Shown: positions 26,381 through 34,400 of the stretch, piece by piece
How positions within the stretch are numbered: the stretch's first letter is position 1
How the letters are laid out: each line of letters begins with the position of its first letter
Assembly (NCBI RefSeq): GCF_016110345.1
Contig: NZ_AP019011.1
Location: forward strand, 1,488,001 to 1,552,000
DNA length: 64,000 nucleotides
Origin: Fluviibacter phosphoraccumulans
GTDB taxonomy: Bacteria > Pseudomonadota > Gammaproteobacteria > Burkholderiales > Rhodocyclaceae
Reading direction: 5' to 3'
Notes under the pieces: model-generated
The model's input: only the letters and a program-made list of their open reading frames with translations
Told to the model about the DNA's origin: nothing
Databases searched by the model: none
Program-made: the position numbers and the translations under genes

Positions 26381-27682
26381 ATGCAACGCGAACGACTAAC
26401 CTCAGAGCGGATTAGAAAACTCGAACTTCCAACCAACATAAAGCAGGTTTTTCTGTGGGATACAGAAGCCCCTAGATTGGCAGTCCGAGCCACTGTTGGA
26501 TCAAAATCGTTCATATACGAGTCCAAACTCAACCGGACAACCATCCGGCGCACCATTGGTGATATTCGGGCATGGACACTTGAAGACGCAAGAAATGAAG
26601 CTCGCCGACTTCAAACTCTGATTGACCAAGGAATTGACCCCCGAGAGTTAGATCGAGAGCAAAAGGAAGCGAAAGCAGCAGCCAAAGCCGCCAAGGTCGC
26701 CGCCGAACAGGAAGCCGAACGCAGGAAGCACTACACGCTCAAAGCCCTCTGCGAGGCTTATTGTGCACACCTCAAAGGCCAAGGAAAGAGCAAATCCGCC
26801 CGCGACACCCTCTCTGCATTCAACTGTCACGTCTTCGAGACCGAGCACGCAGACACGACCGCTGGCGAGGTAACACCTCACCAAATCGCAGGAATTGTGC
26901 GGAGCGTGTTTGAAACAGGCAAAGAGCGAACTGCGGGCATCCTTCGTAATTATTTGGTTGCGGCATACAACGCAGCCCGCCGAGCACCATTCGACCCGAC
27001 CATCCTGTCTACGCTGATTGATTTCCAAATCACTACAAACCCAGCCGAACCGGTTCCTGCCATTGGCGTGAACCGTGGAGAGCGAACGCTTACCCCTGAC
27101 GAACTGAAAAAATACATGGAAGCGCTCGGGGACACCTCTGTGGATCAACTTCTGAAGCTGCACATATATGCGGGCGGTCAACGCATGATCCAACTGGCGC
27201 GCGCAAAGGTAAGCGATTACACCCCCGACACCGGGACGCTGCGCATCTGGGACAGCAAGGGCAAGCGCCGCGCTGCCCGAGAGCACCTTATCCCATTGGC
27301 AACGGAAGGCAAAGCCATCCTGAAGAATTTGGCGATAAGCAAAGCTCCAGATGCCAAACTATTCGTGAGTGAACGGGCCGCTGGCGACCGCATTGCAGAA
27401 ATCCGTACGGAGATGGGCGGCGCTTACTTCGACGCCCGTGATCTGCGCCGAACTTGTGAAACCATACTGGCCGGAATGGGCATCACAAAGGAGACGCGGG
27501 CGCACTTGCTGAGCCACGGCCTCGGCGGTGTGCAGGACGCGGTTTACGACAAGCACGCCTACACAAAAGAAAAGCGGGCGGCACTGGAAGCCTGGGAGGC
27601 CAAACTGGCCGAGATAACCGAAGGCGAAGCAGAGAAGCGAAAGAACGTCACCAGCATCACAAAGAAGAAAAAAGCCGCCTAA
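26381..27682 (+). CDS. int: Tyrosine-recombinase integrase
   Basis: 433 residues of the P4-like class. An N-terminal DUF4102-like arm-binding domain (1-95; FLWDTEAPRLAVRATVGSKS) is followed by a basic coiled linker, a core-binding domain (about 110-200) and the catalytic domain. Catalytic residues: arginine in AGGQRMIQLARAK, histidine/arginine box in DARDLRRTCETIL (the usual HxLR histidine is replaced), H in HLLSHGLG and nucleophile Y in YDKHAY. It catalyses integration at tRNA-Ser beside attL. Ribosome site AAGGGG precedes the ATG. Confidence 0.93.
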   Translation: MQRERLTSERIRKLELPTNIKQVFLWDTEAPRLAVRATVGSKSFIYESKLNRTTIRRTIGDIRAWTLEDARNEARRLQTLIDQGIDPRELDREQKEAKAAAKAAKVAAEQEAERRKHYTLKALCEAYCAHLKGQGKSKSARDTLSAFNCHVFETEHADTTAGEVTPHQIAGIVRSVFETGKERTAGILRNYLVAAYNAARRAPFDPTILSTLIDFQITTNPAEPVPAIGVNRGERTLTPDELKKYMEALGDTSVDQLLKLHIYAGGQRMIQLARAKVSDYTPDTGTLRIWDSKGKRRAAREHLIPLATEGKAILKNLAISKAPDAKLFVSERAAGDRIAEIRTEMGGAYFDARDLRRTCETILAGMGITKETRAHLLSHGLGGVQDAVYDKHAYTKEKRAALEAWEAKLAEITEGEAEKRKNVTSITKKKKAA

Positions 27683-27699
27683 TCACGGCAAATTTATCC

Positions 27700-27727
27700 T
27701 TGATATTCATACAAATACTTATATAAT
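27700..27727 (+). promoter_or_regulatory. Strong promoter of higBA, predicted leaderless start
   Basis: TTGATA (27700-27705), 16-bp spacer, perfect TATAAT (27722-27727). The toxin ATG begins 7 bp after the -10 box, so transcription should start at or next to the start codon. TTGAT and ATCAA at the outer edges form an inverted pair that an antitoxin could bind. Confidence 0.65.
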
Positions 27728-27733
27728 CAATCC

Positions 27734-28060
27734 ATGAAAGACATTGAGTTTCTGGGCGATTCGCTTGATGCACTACGGAGTTTTCCGGATGGCGCAAGAC
27801 AGGATTCAGGCTACCAACTGGACAAGGTACAGCGTGGACTTGATCCGGACGACTGGAAGCCCATGAAAACTATTGGCTCCGGTGTGAAGGAAATCAGGCT
27901 AACGGACGAACAAGGACAATTTAGAGTGGTGTATGTGGCAAAGCTGGCTGATGCCGTCTATGTCTTGCACTGCTTCAAGAAGACGACACAGAAGACCAGC
28001 CCCAAGGATATTGACCTGGCGAAGTCTCGGTACAAGGAATTAGTGAGGACGCACAAATGA
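27734..28060 (+). CDS. higB: HigB/RelE-type toxin (phage Gp49-like)
   Basis: 108 residues. The ParE/RelE-like fold is suggested by FLGDSLDALRSFPDGARQDSG, MKTIGSGVKEIRLTDEQGQFRVVYVAK and VLHCFKKTTQKTSPKDIDLA, the last being typical of the Gp49/DUF891 toxins. Such toxins cleave mRNA on the ribosome. The antitoxin gene follows with an ATGA overlap, the toxin-first order normal for higBA. It lies just after the integrase and probably stabilises the element. Confidence 0.88.
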   Translation: MKDIEFLGDSLDALRSFPDGARQDSGYQLDKVQRGLDPDDWKPMKTIGSGVKEIRLTDEQGQFRVVYVAKLADAVYVLHCFKKTTQKTSPKDIDLAKSRYKELVRTHK

Positions 28061-28398
28061 CTACGAAAAAATTTTCATCGGTCTGGGATGCCATCGCCGA
28101 CACCAAACAAGAGGCCGTCAGCATGAAAGTGCGCTCTGATCTGATGCGGGCGATCCAAGAATGGATGACCGACAAAGGTTGCACTCAGACTGATGCCGCT
28201 ACCCTCTTTGGCGTTACTCAGCCGCGTATCTCTGATCTGGTGCGTGGGCGGATTAGCCTGTTTTCCACCGACGTTCTGCTTGACATGGCAGCAACAGCCG
28301 GGCTTCGCCCCAAGGTTACGGTACACCTCACGGCAAAGAAGACAGCTCCAACCGCGCCGACCAAGCGCTATAGGAAAGAGGTTGCGGTAGCTGCATGA
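28057..28398 (+). CDS. higA: HigA-type antitoxin, XRE family
   Basis: 113 residues with a helix-turn-helix CTQTDAATLFGVTQPRISDL, then VRGRISLFSTDVLLDMAATAG, as in HigA and HTH_37 antitoxins. It should bind and neutralise the toxin and repress their promoter. Start overlaps the toxin stop by 4 nt. The downstream 93 bp contain a weak hairpin and no gene. Confidence 0.9.
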   Translation: MTTKKFSSVWDAIADTKQEAVSMKVRSDLMRAIQEWMTDKGCTQTDAATLFGVTQPRISDLVRGRISLFSTDVLLDMAATAGLRPKVTVHLTAKKTAPTAPTKRYRKEVAVAA

Positions 28399-28491
28399 CC
28401 AGCAGCTGCACTAGGCCAATAATAAGTCTCGCCATCTAAAGCATCGCAAGGCTGCGTAACCGACAGACCGAGTCAATGACCCGGCCTGTCT

Positions 28492-28746
28492 CTAGCCAAG
28501 AGCAAAGGCATCATTCGCCATCATTTCGCAGGCAAGCCGAAGCACATTAATCATATTTGCGACCCCTGCGTGCCCCAGACACCCCCCGCGTATCTCCGGC
28601 TCCAACTCTGCAAGGTACCCGCAGAGACTGCATACCTGATCCAGGTCCGAAACAGCATCCGGGCTATTCGCATCAAAGTTGCTCAGGATGAATTTGATTT
28701 CATCAACTGCCCTTATGGCACTAGCCGCCAACTCGTCAGCGTTCAC
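28492..28746 (-). CDS. Small element protein A (unknown)
   Basis: 84 residues, not recognised. Acidic and helical (ASAIRAVDEIKFILSNFD), with a CSLCGYLAELEPEIRGGC segment holding three cysteines. Last of three tiny leftward genes joined by 4-nt ATGA overlaps. The triple coupling suggests related roles, possibly in replication or control of the element. Confidence 0.6.
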   Translation of the reverse strand: MNADELAASAIRAVDEIKFILSNFDANSPDAVSDLDQVCSLCGYLAELEPEIRGGCLGHAGVANMINVLRLACEMMANDAFALG

Positions 28747-28964
28747 TCTTTGTCTCCACGGTGAATACGCACCAGATCATCGCAAAGTTTCTGGGCCGCG
28801 CTGCGGAGCACCAAAAGAATCTTTTTACCGATCTCGTCATTTGGAAATTCAATCGCTTCCAGCATCGACTGCACGCGCCCTAGGCCATGAATCGCCTCAG
28901 GCTTACTCAGATCAACGCCATCAAGAGCAACCTTCACCTCAGCGAATGTGTACCGACCTGTCAT
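28743..28964 (-). CDS. Small element protein B (unknown)
   Basis: 73 residues from MTGRYTFAEV at 28964, chosen because this ATG overlaps the upstream stop by 4 nt. Helical and soluble (GLGRVQSMLEAIEFPNDEIGKKILLVLRSAAQKL). Not recognised. Middle gene of the three coupled small genes. Confidence 0.6.
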   Translation of the reverse strand: MTGRYTFAEVKVALDGVDLSKPEAIHGLGRVQSMLEAIEFPNDEIGKKILLVLRSAAQKLCDDLVRIHRGDKE

Positions 28965-29155
28965 ACCGTGCACCCTAGTGAGTCCACAAGGTTTTCGCAA
29001 TCGTTCTCAAGCTCTACTGAACGTGTCAGCGCCATATCAACTAACCCAGAAACAGCATGGCCTCTGGTCATTGCTTTAATCCCATCAAGCAATTTAACAA
29101 GCTCAGCAGCTCCCGTTTGGATGTCGGTCATTAACATTTCATTGCGTTCATTCAT
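28961..29155 (-). CDS. Small element protein C (unknown)
   Basis: 64 residues from MNERNEMLMTD; GGGAGAAC upstream is a good ribosome site. One amphipathic helical domain (TGAAELVKLLDGIKAMTRGH; MALTRSVELENDCENLVDSL). First of the coupled trio; the 259 bp upstream to dnaB hold a hairpin and no convincing gene, so the trio may have its own promoter there. Confidence 0.6.
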   Translation of the reverse strand: MNERNEMLMTDIQTGAAELVKLLDGIKAMTRGHAVSGLVDMALTRSVELENDCENLVDSLGCTV

Positions 29156-29351
29156 TTTTGTTCTCCCTTGAATCACCGCTATTCGGTGTAATTTCAGGAT
29201 GCCTGCGAGACCTTGGTAAATGGAAGGGGAACGGTTTGTTTATCTGCCGAGGAAAGAAAGATGCTCAAACAGTCGAATCTGGGCGTTTCGGCACAAAATC
29301 TGGGAAATAACTTCCCCACCAGGTAAAGAATTTTCCCCATGCAGGCAAAAC

Positions 29352-29382
29352 GCAGCGCCAAGTAATTTTTTATTCGCGCTGC
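29352..29382 (-). terminator. Possible terminator after dnaB
   Basis: GCAGCGC (29352-29358) and GCGCTGC (29376-29382) form a 7-bp stem with a 17-nt loop, followed on the minus strand by GTTTTG. Weak. Confidence 0.35.
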
Positions 29383-29414
29383 ATTGTGTTGCTTTGATGC
29401 AACAGAGTGGGCAT

Positions 29415-30803
29415 TCAACCATCGAACCCCCCTTTGCGCTTCCGAATCGGCTGAAAACTCGCAGAATCCCTGGCACGCGCAAACTCGCCTATGTCGGCAT
29501 CCACAAAGCGGCTATATTGCCCCTGGAAAACCAGCGGTACAGCGCCCGTTGGTCCCATCCGCTGTTTACGAATGATGATTTCGGCAAAGCCTTTGAAGGG
29601 TGATGACTCGTTGTAGTAATCGTCACGGTAGGCCATCAGAATCACATCAGCATCCTGTTCTATAGCCCCTGACTCCCGCAAGTCGCTCATCATGGGGCGC
29701 TTGTCAGTGCGGTCCTCGACACCACGGTTTAATTGACTCAGAAGGATTATGGGGATGTTGAGTTCGCGGGCGAGAAGCTTCAACCCACGCGTAATGCCGC
29801 CGATTTCCTCGTTCCGGTTGTTGCCATCACCGCGCATGAGTTGAAGGTAGTCCACAACGATCAAATCCAAGCGCCCGTGCTTCCGCTTCAAGCGCACAGC
29901 CTTGCGGCGCATCTGGGCAACTGTCGCAGTGCCAGGGTCATCGTCAATGACTAGGCTTTTTCCGTTGAGCTTGCCAAGGGCAACCGTCACACGCGACCAA
30001 TCATCTTCCGTTAGCTTGCCTTCGCGCAATGTCTGGGTGTTGACGCTACCGGCACGGGCCATGCTTCGCTCAACCAAGTCAGCGGCTGACATTTCCAAAG
30101 AGAACACCAAAGCCACCCCTCCAGCCATCGCCACGTTCTCGGCGATGTTAACGCCCAGAGTAGTTTTACCCATCGCAGGCCTTCCTGCGACGATGACAAG
30201 GTTTCCAGGGTGAAGCCCTGTCGTTTCCTTATCAAGATCAGAAAAGCCCGTCGAAAGGCCAGAAATGGCCCCGCCCGCTTCTATGCGTTGTTCAAGCGCC
30301 TCAAGCACACTTCCCATTAATTCAGAAACTGGTACCGGCTCCTTGCTCCCGCGTTGCTCTCCCAGGGCAAGAACAATGGCGGACGCTTTGTCGGTGCGGG
30401 TGACAGCATCGTTGCCCGGCTCTCGCGCCAGTTCGGCCAGGCGTTGCCCCGCTGCAATCAGATCGCGGCGAGCTTTTCGATCTGCGACGGCTTTGGAATA
30501 ACTTAGTACATTGGCGGCTGAAGGGGTGTTTGCTGCCAGATCGCCTAAGTAGGCCAATCCTCCGCACGCCTCAGACTGCCCTAAACGCTCCAGCGCCTCC
30601 GAAACTGTAACCGCGTCAACTGGTTCGCCACGGTCTAACATTTCTGCGATGGTTCGGTAGATTGTCTGATGCTCGTTGCGGTAAAAGTCATTCGGCTTCA
30701 ACTCGCTGGCAATTCGCTCATAAGCCCGGTTGTCTAGGAGAAGCCCTCCGAGGACGGATTGTTCTGCTTCGATGGCACAAGGCGGTAGGATGTTGTCGTT
30801 CAT
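29415..30803 (-). CDS. dnaB: Replicative DNA helicase, DnaB family (element-encoded)
   Basis: 462 residues, full length. N-terminal DnaB domain (AEQSVLGGLLLDNRAYERIA), linker, then the RecA-like motor with Walker A VIVAGRPAMGKTTLG, Walker B LDLIVVDYLQLM and DRTDKRPMMSDLRESGAIEQ. It should unwind DNA at the element's own fork, in place of or with host DnaB. The start overlaps the upstream replisome-organizer stop by 4 nt, which suggests a phage-type organizer that loads this helicase. The element is thus likely to replicate after excision. Confidence 0.93.
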   Translation of the reverse strand: MNDNILPPCAIEAEQSVLGGLLLDNRAYERIASELKPNDFYRNEHQTIYRTIAEMLDRGEPVDAVTVSEALERLGQSEACGGLAYLGDLAANTPSAANVLSYSKAVADRKARRDLIAAGQRLAELAREPGNDAVTRTDKASAIVLALGEQRGSKEPVPVSELMGSVLEALEQRIEAGGAISGLSTGFSDLDKETTGLHPGNLVIVAGRPAMGKTTLGVNIAENVAMAGGVALVFSLEMSAADLVERSMARAGSVNTQTLREGKLTEDDWSRVTVALGKLNGKSLVIDDDPGTATVAQMRRKAVRLKRKHGRLDLIVVDYLQLMRGDGNNRNEEIGGITRGLKLLARELNIPIILLSQLNRGVEDRTDKRPMMSDLRESGAIEQDADVILMAYRDDYYNESSPFKGFAEIIIRKQRMGPTGAVPLVFQGQYSRFVDADIGEFARARDSASFQPIRKRKGGFDG

Positions 30804-31636
30804 GGGGCTTCCCGATGGTATTTATTTTCCAAGCACCCAGCGAATCCTTTGGGAGACATCAGAAAATCGATATCTGCCACAAATGGCGGGCGACCAGGTG
30901 AGGCAACCGCCTTACCCGTCAAAAAATCCGATTCAGCGCACACTGAGAAAAACTCACGCCACGCAGCTAACCCCTCTTGCCGATTGCTGTAACCAAACGG
31001 TTTGCTTGCCAGCAATGACGCCTCCTTCCAACGCGCACGGATAACACGCTTTCGGGCTTCACTTAAAACCTTCACCTGTGGGTTGAGCGGCATCAACTCA
31101 TGGTAGAGCGCAACAATTTCAGAAGCAGGGCAAGTTGGTTGATTATCGGCGGACAAGGCACAGGTCTCCGGCTTGCCGGTGACAGAGGCGATAGCCTCTT
31201 CCTTTCCATTCCCTTCCTTTCCATTCCCTTCCGGGGGTGAGGGCTCGTCAAGGACTCTTCGAGCATTCGCCGAATGCTCTGCACATCCTCCGAGACAAGT
31301 AGACTCTCTGGGCGGTTCTGGGTGTCGATAAGTCGGCTTATCAATACGTTGATGCTTTGCCCAGCCTGTGACGTACCAGTACCGCTTTCCGCTCGATTCG
31401 AACTCACCTAAAAGTCTTTCCCTGAGCATTTCGGCCACAAGTTCGGCTACAACATCGGCGGTAATTTCATCACCCGCGAAGGCTTCAGCCCGCAGTGTTT
31501 TATAGCTGGCCGGGTGTACGCCATTGTCATCGGAAAAAGACCATAGAGCGATGAACGCAAGCCGTGCTAACGGGGTTATCTCCATGATCTGTTCGGATGT
31601 CCAGAACTCAGGTTTAACGGTTCGTATGCGTGCCAT
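30800..31636 (-). CDS. Phage-type replisome organizer / replication initiation protein
   Basis: 278 residues from MARIRTVKPEFWTSEQIM. The N-terminus (about 1-95) is the winged-helix region common to phage replication proteins (LARLAFIALWSFSDDNGVHPA; YWYVTGWAKHQRIDKPTYRH). A low-complexity linker contains an in-frame GNGKE duplication. The C-terminal helical part (KRVIRARWKEA; LAAWREFFSVCAESDFLTG) resembles domains that contact helicase. Predicted to bind the element origin and load the DnaB encoded next. Confidence 0.8.
   Translation of the reverse strand: MARIRTVKPEFWTSEQIMEITPLARLAFIALWSFSDDNGVHPASYKTLRAEAFAGDEITADVVAELVAEMLRERLLGEFESSGKRYWYVTGWAKHQRIDKPTYRHPEPPRESTCLGGCAEHSANARRVLDEPSPPEGNGKEGNGKEEAIASVTGKPETCALSADNQPTCPASEIVALYHELMPLNPQVKVLSEARKRVIRARWKEASLLASKPFGYSNRQEGLAAWREFFSVCAESDFLTGKAVASPGRPPFVADIDFLMSPKGFAGCLENKYHREAP
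31199..31228. repeat. 15-bp tandem duplication in the replication gene
   Basis: TTCCTTTCCATTCCC occurs twice in a row, giving two GNGKE units in the protein linker. In-frame, so copy number may vary without loss of function. Confidence 0.75.
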
Positions 31637-31637
31637 G

Positions 31638-32258
31638 TCAGCCACCCAACGATTCAACCGTGAGACGGTTTAGGGGTTCAACGATTGCTGCCGCTCTCTT
31701 CATAACAACAAGGGCACCATCCCTGCACCAATGTTTTGGGAAAAGGTCTTGGGCGCTCTCAATCTCTTCTGCAAATTCAACCAACCCACGAAATTCAGAG
31801 ACTATTGAAACGCCAATTGCCGTTTCGCGGCGCATCTGACTTGGTAGCTCAAGAAAAGGGGCGGCGTTGGCATTACGGTGCTTTTCAGCAAATGTAGTCG
31901 AGCGCACAAACTTCTTACCCTCTTCGCCAATCGCTCGCCTTTGTTGGGAATCCAGCCAGTATTCAGAAATCAACGCATCACGCCCGTTATCGCGTGTTCG
32001 GACCCGAATTCGATGACTATGCACGTCCCAACCGAATTCGTGCCTCAGTTGGTAGATCGTTGCAGCCAAACGCGATGCCGAAAGCTCTCGCCAAACGTCA
32101 CCGGACGTGAGAATCGAACCACGTAGCAACCGCCCAAGGACCCGACCACGAACGCTATGCGCGGGCGGATAATGCGGTTTGCGAGTCGTGATGTCACGAT
32201 CCAGTTGCCCCCGGATAGCGCCAGCGACATTAATCAGTGTGTCGTTGGCGCTCTTCAT
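31638..32258 (-). CDS. Helix-turn-helix protein of the replication block
   Basis: 206 residues. Residues about 30-100 form a winged HTH (VLGRLLRGSILTSGDVWREL; LAATIYQLRHEFGWDVHSHR; ALISEYWLD) of the kind seen in HTH_39 phage proteins. The C-terminal half is unrecognised. It overlaps the AlpA-like gene by 4 nt and ends 1 bp before the organizer start, so all are one transcript. It may regulate the block or help at the origin. Confidence 0.7.
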   Translation of the reverse strand: MKSANDTLINVAGAIRGQLDRDITTRKPHYPPAHSVRGRVLGRLLRGSILTSGDVWRELSASRLAATIYQLRHEFGWDVHSHRIRVRTRDNGRDALISEYWLDSQQRRAIGEEGKKFVRSTTFAEKHRNANAAPFLELPSQMRRETAIGVSIVSEFRGLVEFAEEIESAQDLFPKHWCRDGALVVMKRAAAIVEPLNRLTVESLGG

Positions 32259-32449
32259 TGCTGAACGCCCTGCGCCAACTTATCGACCTCCGCCGCATTC
32301 CACCTCAAAAAACGGTTCGGCATTTTCACAGGTCTGATACCAAAATAGTGCCCACGCATGCTGACGCTATGTAGAACCGTTCGCGGCTTAACGCCCAGCC
32401 TGGACGCTGCCTCTTCGGTGCTATAAGTTGATTTTATTTCGTTGCTCAT
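32255..32449 (-). CDS. AlpA/excisionase-like small HTH protein
   Basis: 64 residues with a MerR-like helix-turn-helix: YSTEEAASRLGVKPRTVLHS, then PVKMPNRFLRWNAAEVDKLA. Proteins of this size at the head of satellite operons either activate excision or regulate the integrase and replication genes. First gene of the leftward replication operon. Confidence 0.75.
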   Translation of the reverse strand: MSNEIKSTYSTEEAASRLGVKPRTVLHSVSMRGHYFGIRPVKMPNRFLRWNAAEVDKLAQGVQQ

Positions 32450-32505
32450 GATGAACCCATGATGAGTGTTAAACAGTGCTACCTGTAACTATTCGATCAT
32501 CACGA

Positions 32506-32533
32506 CTGCTATTCTCAAAAAGTAAAAAGTCAA
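32506..32533 (-). promoter_or_regulatory. Possible promoter of the leftward replication operon
   Basis: On the minus strand, TTGACT (32533-32528) and TAGCAG (32511-32506) are 16 bp apart, about 56 bp before the AlpA-like start. The -10 is poor, which would fit an activated promoter. Confidence 0.3.
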
Positions 32534-32621
32534 AAAAAGCCTGCTTTGAGTCCATTTCCGGCATGGTGAAATTACGTTTTCCCACGCTTTGTGAGGAAAT
32601 CGAACGACGAAAATAAAGTGC

Positions 32622-32646
32622 AAAAAAATACCCGCACTAGGCGGGT
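32622..32646 (-). terminator. Terminator of the envelope-cargo operon
   Basis: Minus-strand hairpin ACCCGC/GCGGGT (5-nt loop) followed by a T7 tract, 23 bp after the stop of the gene ending at 32669. Confidence 0.8.
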
Positions 32647-32668
32647 GTTATATGTTATTGAAACGCAG

Positions 32669-32992
32669 CTATCTGCCAGCATCCGGATCAAACAAAACAA
32701 ACGCATCACCGTAGACATCCTCGAATTCGTTGGTACCCATACCGGTAGCCAGGTTTTCGTTGTAAGTCTCCATTGCTGCCATGAATGCCTCATCCTGGGT
32801 CTCGAAGTCGGGCACGCGCCTGGTGATACTCGGGTCCACATATTCACCCAGCAGGTAAAGCCGGTCCTGATCGTAGAACTCCCGTAGCAGCCCCTTAATC
32901 ATGTACCAGTATTCCGCGAAGTTCCGGTACCGCTCCGGCTTTTGTAGCAGGAGCGTATAGACGGATTCGGCCAATTGATCGCGGTCGATCAC
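32669..32992 (-). CDS. Small acidic element protein (unknown)
   Basis: 107 residues from a GTG. Acidic, soluble, with several aromatic residues (YRNFAEYWYMIKGLLREFYD) and a C-terminal acidic stretch FEDVYGDAFVLFDPDAG. Not recognised; could be an immunity-like or DNA-mimic protein, but this is speculation. Last gene of a leftward group of four to five, 18 bp from its neighbour, followed by a good terminator. Confidence 0.55.
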   Translation of the reverse strand: MIDRDQLAESVYTLLLQKPERYRNFAEYWYMIKGLLREFYDQDRLYLLGEYVDPSITRRVPDFETQDEAFMAAMETYNENLATGMGTNEFEDVYGDAFVLFDPDAGR

Positions 32993-33010
32993 AACAATTA
33001 CTCTAAGGCA

Positions 33011-33748
33011 TCACCGCGGGACAACCGCTATCGGACCATGCACATCGAAACAGCTATTCAGGACCGCTTCCATGCTGAACCCATGCGCATGAAGCTCATC
33101 CCACTTGTTGATGCTAAAAACCAGGGATGAGCTAACGTACTTGCCATCTGCACGAAAAAGGTCATCGTAAATACGAGTCTCGTCTCCACGTCTCGAAACC
33201 CGTGTCACCGCATAAATTTTTGGCGTATCCATCTCCGAAAGTCGAACCCAAAGCACACGTTCAAGTGGAAGATACCGCCCATCCTTCATCCGACAGTCGA
33301 GGGCAAATGTTTGAACTGATTCCCTTGCAGCCTGGCTCTCATAATTCAACCGGCTTGCATACTTTTGCCGGAGCCTATCGACAAATGCAGCCCGCTTTTC
33401 CTGTTGCGACCGTTTTACCTGATCCGCCTTGTTAGCTTTTTCGCAGTCTTCTGAGGTTTTGTAGAACGAATACTCTGTGACAGTTTTGCCCTCTTCCACA
33501 CCCATGACAATCAACGCCTTGCTATCCGGTGAAAGGCGTTCCGTCTGCGTCACTTTCTGCCTGTTTCCAAACAGGCTCACGGGTACGCCATAGGCCAAGG
33601 CAGTACACCTCTTTACTTCCTCGTCCCACATGAACAATGGCTTATGGGTACGCCAAGCATTAATCGTATCCTGTGTTGCAGTGTTGCCAGTCGTAGGGGC
33701 AAGCAACGCCATAAACACTATTGAAATGCGATATGCGGTGGCTTTCAT
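33011..33748 (-). CDS. Secreted element protein (unknown)
   Basis: 245 residues from MKATAYRISIV; GAAGAG precedes this ATG. A signal peptide (about 1-24, ending NTATQ) predicts export to the periplasm. The mature part has four cysteines (VKRCTALAY, TSEDCEKAN, FALDCRMKD, VLNSCFDVH), possibly paired as disulfides. Not recognised. It lies with a lipoprotein gene, so the group probably alters the host envelope. Confidence 0.65.
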   Translation of the reverse strand: MKATAYRISIVFMALLAPTTGNTATQDTINAWRTHKPLFMWDEEVKRCTALAYGVPVSLFGNRQKVTQTERLSPDSKALIVMGVEEGKTVTEYSFYKTSEDCEKANKADQVKRSQQEKRAAFVDRLRQKYASRLNYESQAARESVQTFALDCRMKDGRYLPLERVLWVRLSEMDTPKIYAVTRVSRRGDETRIYDDLFRADGKYVSSSLVFSINKWDELHAHGFSMEAVLNSCFDVHGPIAVVPR

Positions 33749-33749
33749 G

Positions 33750-34040
33750 TTACGACTCTTCAATTCGCACAATGTAGCTTTGCCCTGTCTCCAGAAGCTT
33801 CGCCATACGACTGTTAAATTCCTCGGACCGGTTTGAAACCTGAGAGGGATTGCTCTCAAAAATATCCCGCGCCTCCTCGCAGCTCAAGTGGCAATACCAG
33901 GCGGGCCAAGGGTCTGCCGGTCTAATCCGATCCACAAGCAAATCTTTCAGCTTCGACCCATCGACCCAAAAAACGGGCATCGAGTCTAATTCTTTACCAA
34001 AGCCATCTATCGCGGTCAGCGATACATCCATGAATGTCAT
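33750..34040 (-). CDS. Small cytosolic element protein (unknown)
   Basis: 96 residues with a GGGGG ribosome site. Soluble mixed fold, tryptophan-rich centre (ADPWPAWYCHLSCEEARDIF). No known motif. Sits 9 bp from the lipoprotein gene and 1 bp from the secreted-protein gene, so co-transcribed; because it lacks a signal peptide it differs from both neighbours. Confidence 0.6.
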   Translation of the reverse strand: MTFMDVSLTAIDGFGKELDSMPVFWVDGSKLKDLLVDRIRPADPWPAWYCHLSCEEARDIFESNPSQVSNRSEEFNSRMAKLLETGQSYIVRIEES

Positions 34041-34049
34041 GACAACCCC

Positions 34050-34352
34050 CTAGGGTTTAATGTATGGAGAATTCGGGGCGTATGGCGTGCGTCGAACCAT
34101 AGTGGACGGCTCACAGAACACGTCGTGTGGTACCTGGATGCGTTTGCCTTGCAGGGTTGCGTCGATATAGACGACCTTCGCCCGCATTCCGGCGTTCTCA
34201 CATTCTTTGGTGGCGGTGATGACATCCTGGCGGCTCATATAACTGCCGCTGGCTAAATTCGGATCAATAGCATTCGTCGTGTCGTAGGTTGCACAGCCGG
34301 TGAGCAACCCCACGAAAACAACTAAATAGCTAATTACAGCACTTTTTTGCAT
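34050..34352 (-). CDS. Element-encoded small lipoprotein
   Basis: 100 residues with signal peptide and lipobox LLTGC (Cys about residue 20); GGAGG precedes the ATG. Two further cysteines (KECENAG and VFCEP). Residues after the anchor do not match a family I know. Lipoproteins on prophages often block superinfection or conjugation at the cell surface, which is a possible but unproven role here. Confidence 0.7.
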   Translation of the reverse strand: MQKSAVISYLVVFVGLLTGCATYDTTNAIDPNLASGSYMSRQDVITATKECENAGMRAKVVYIDATLQGKRIQVPHDVFCEPSTMVRRTPYAPNSPYIKP

Positions 34353-34400
34353 AGAACCTCCAGTCGATCGCTTTACATAATGTATGAATCAACTGTGAAG

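Noticed and set aside
26648..27286. 212-codon minus-strand frame inside the integrase gene
   Set aside because: Antisense shadow of the integrase without recognisable features or start signals.
28460..28491. Hairpin between higA and the small leftward genes as a terminator
   Set aside because: GACAG/CTGTC arms pair but there is no T tract on either strand.
29194..29418. 74-codon leftward frame overlapping the dnaB stop
   Set aside because: It needs a TTG start, has no ribosome site and a composition unlike its neighbours; a hairpin runs through it.
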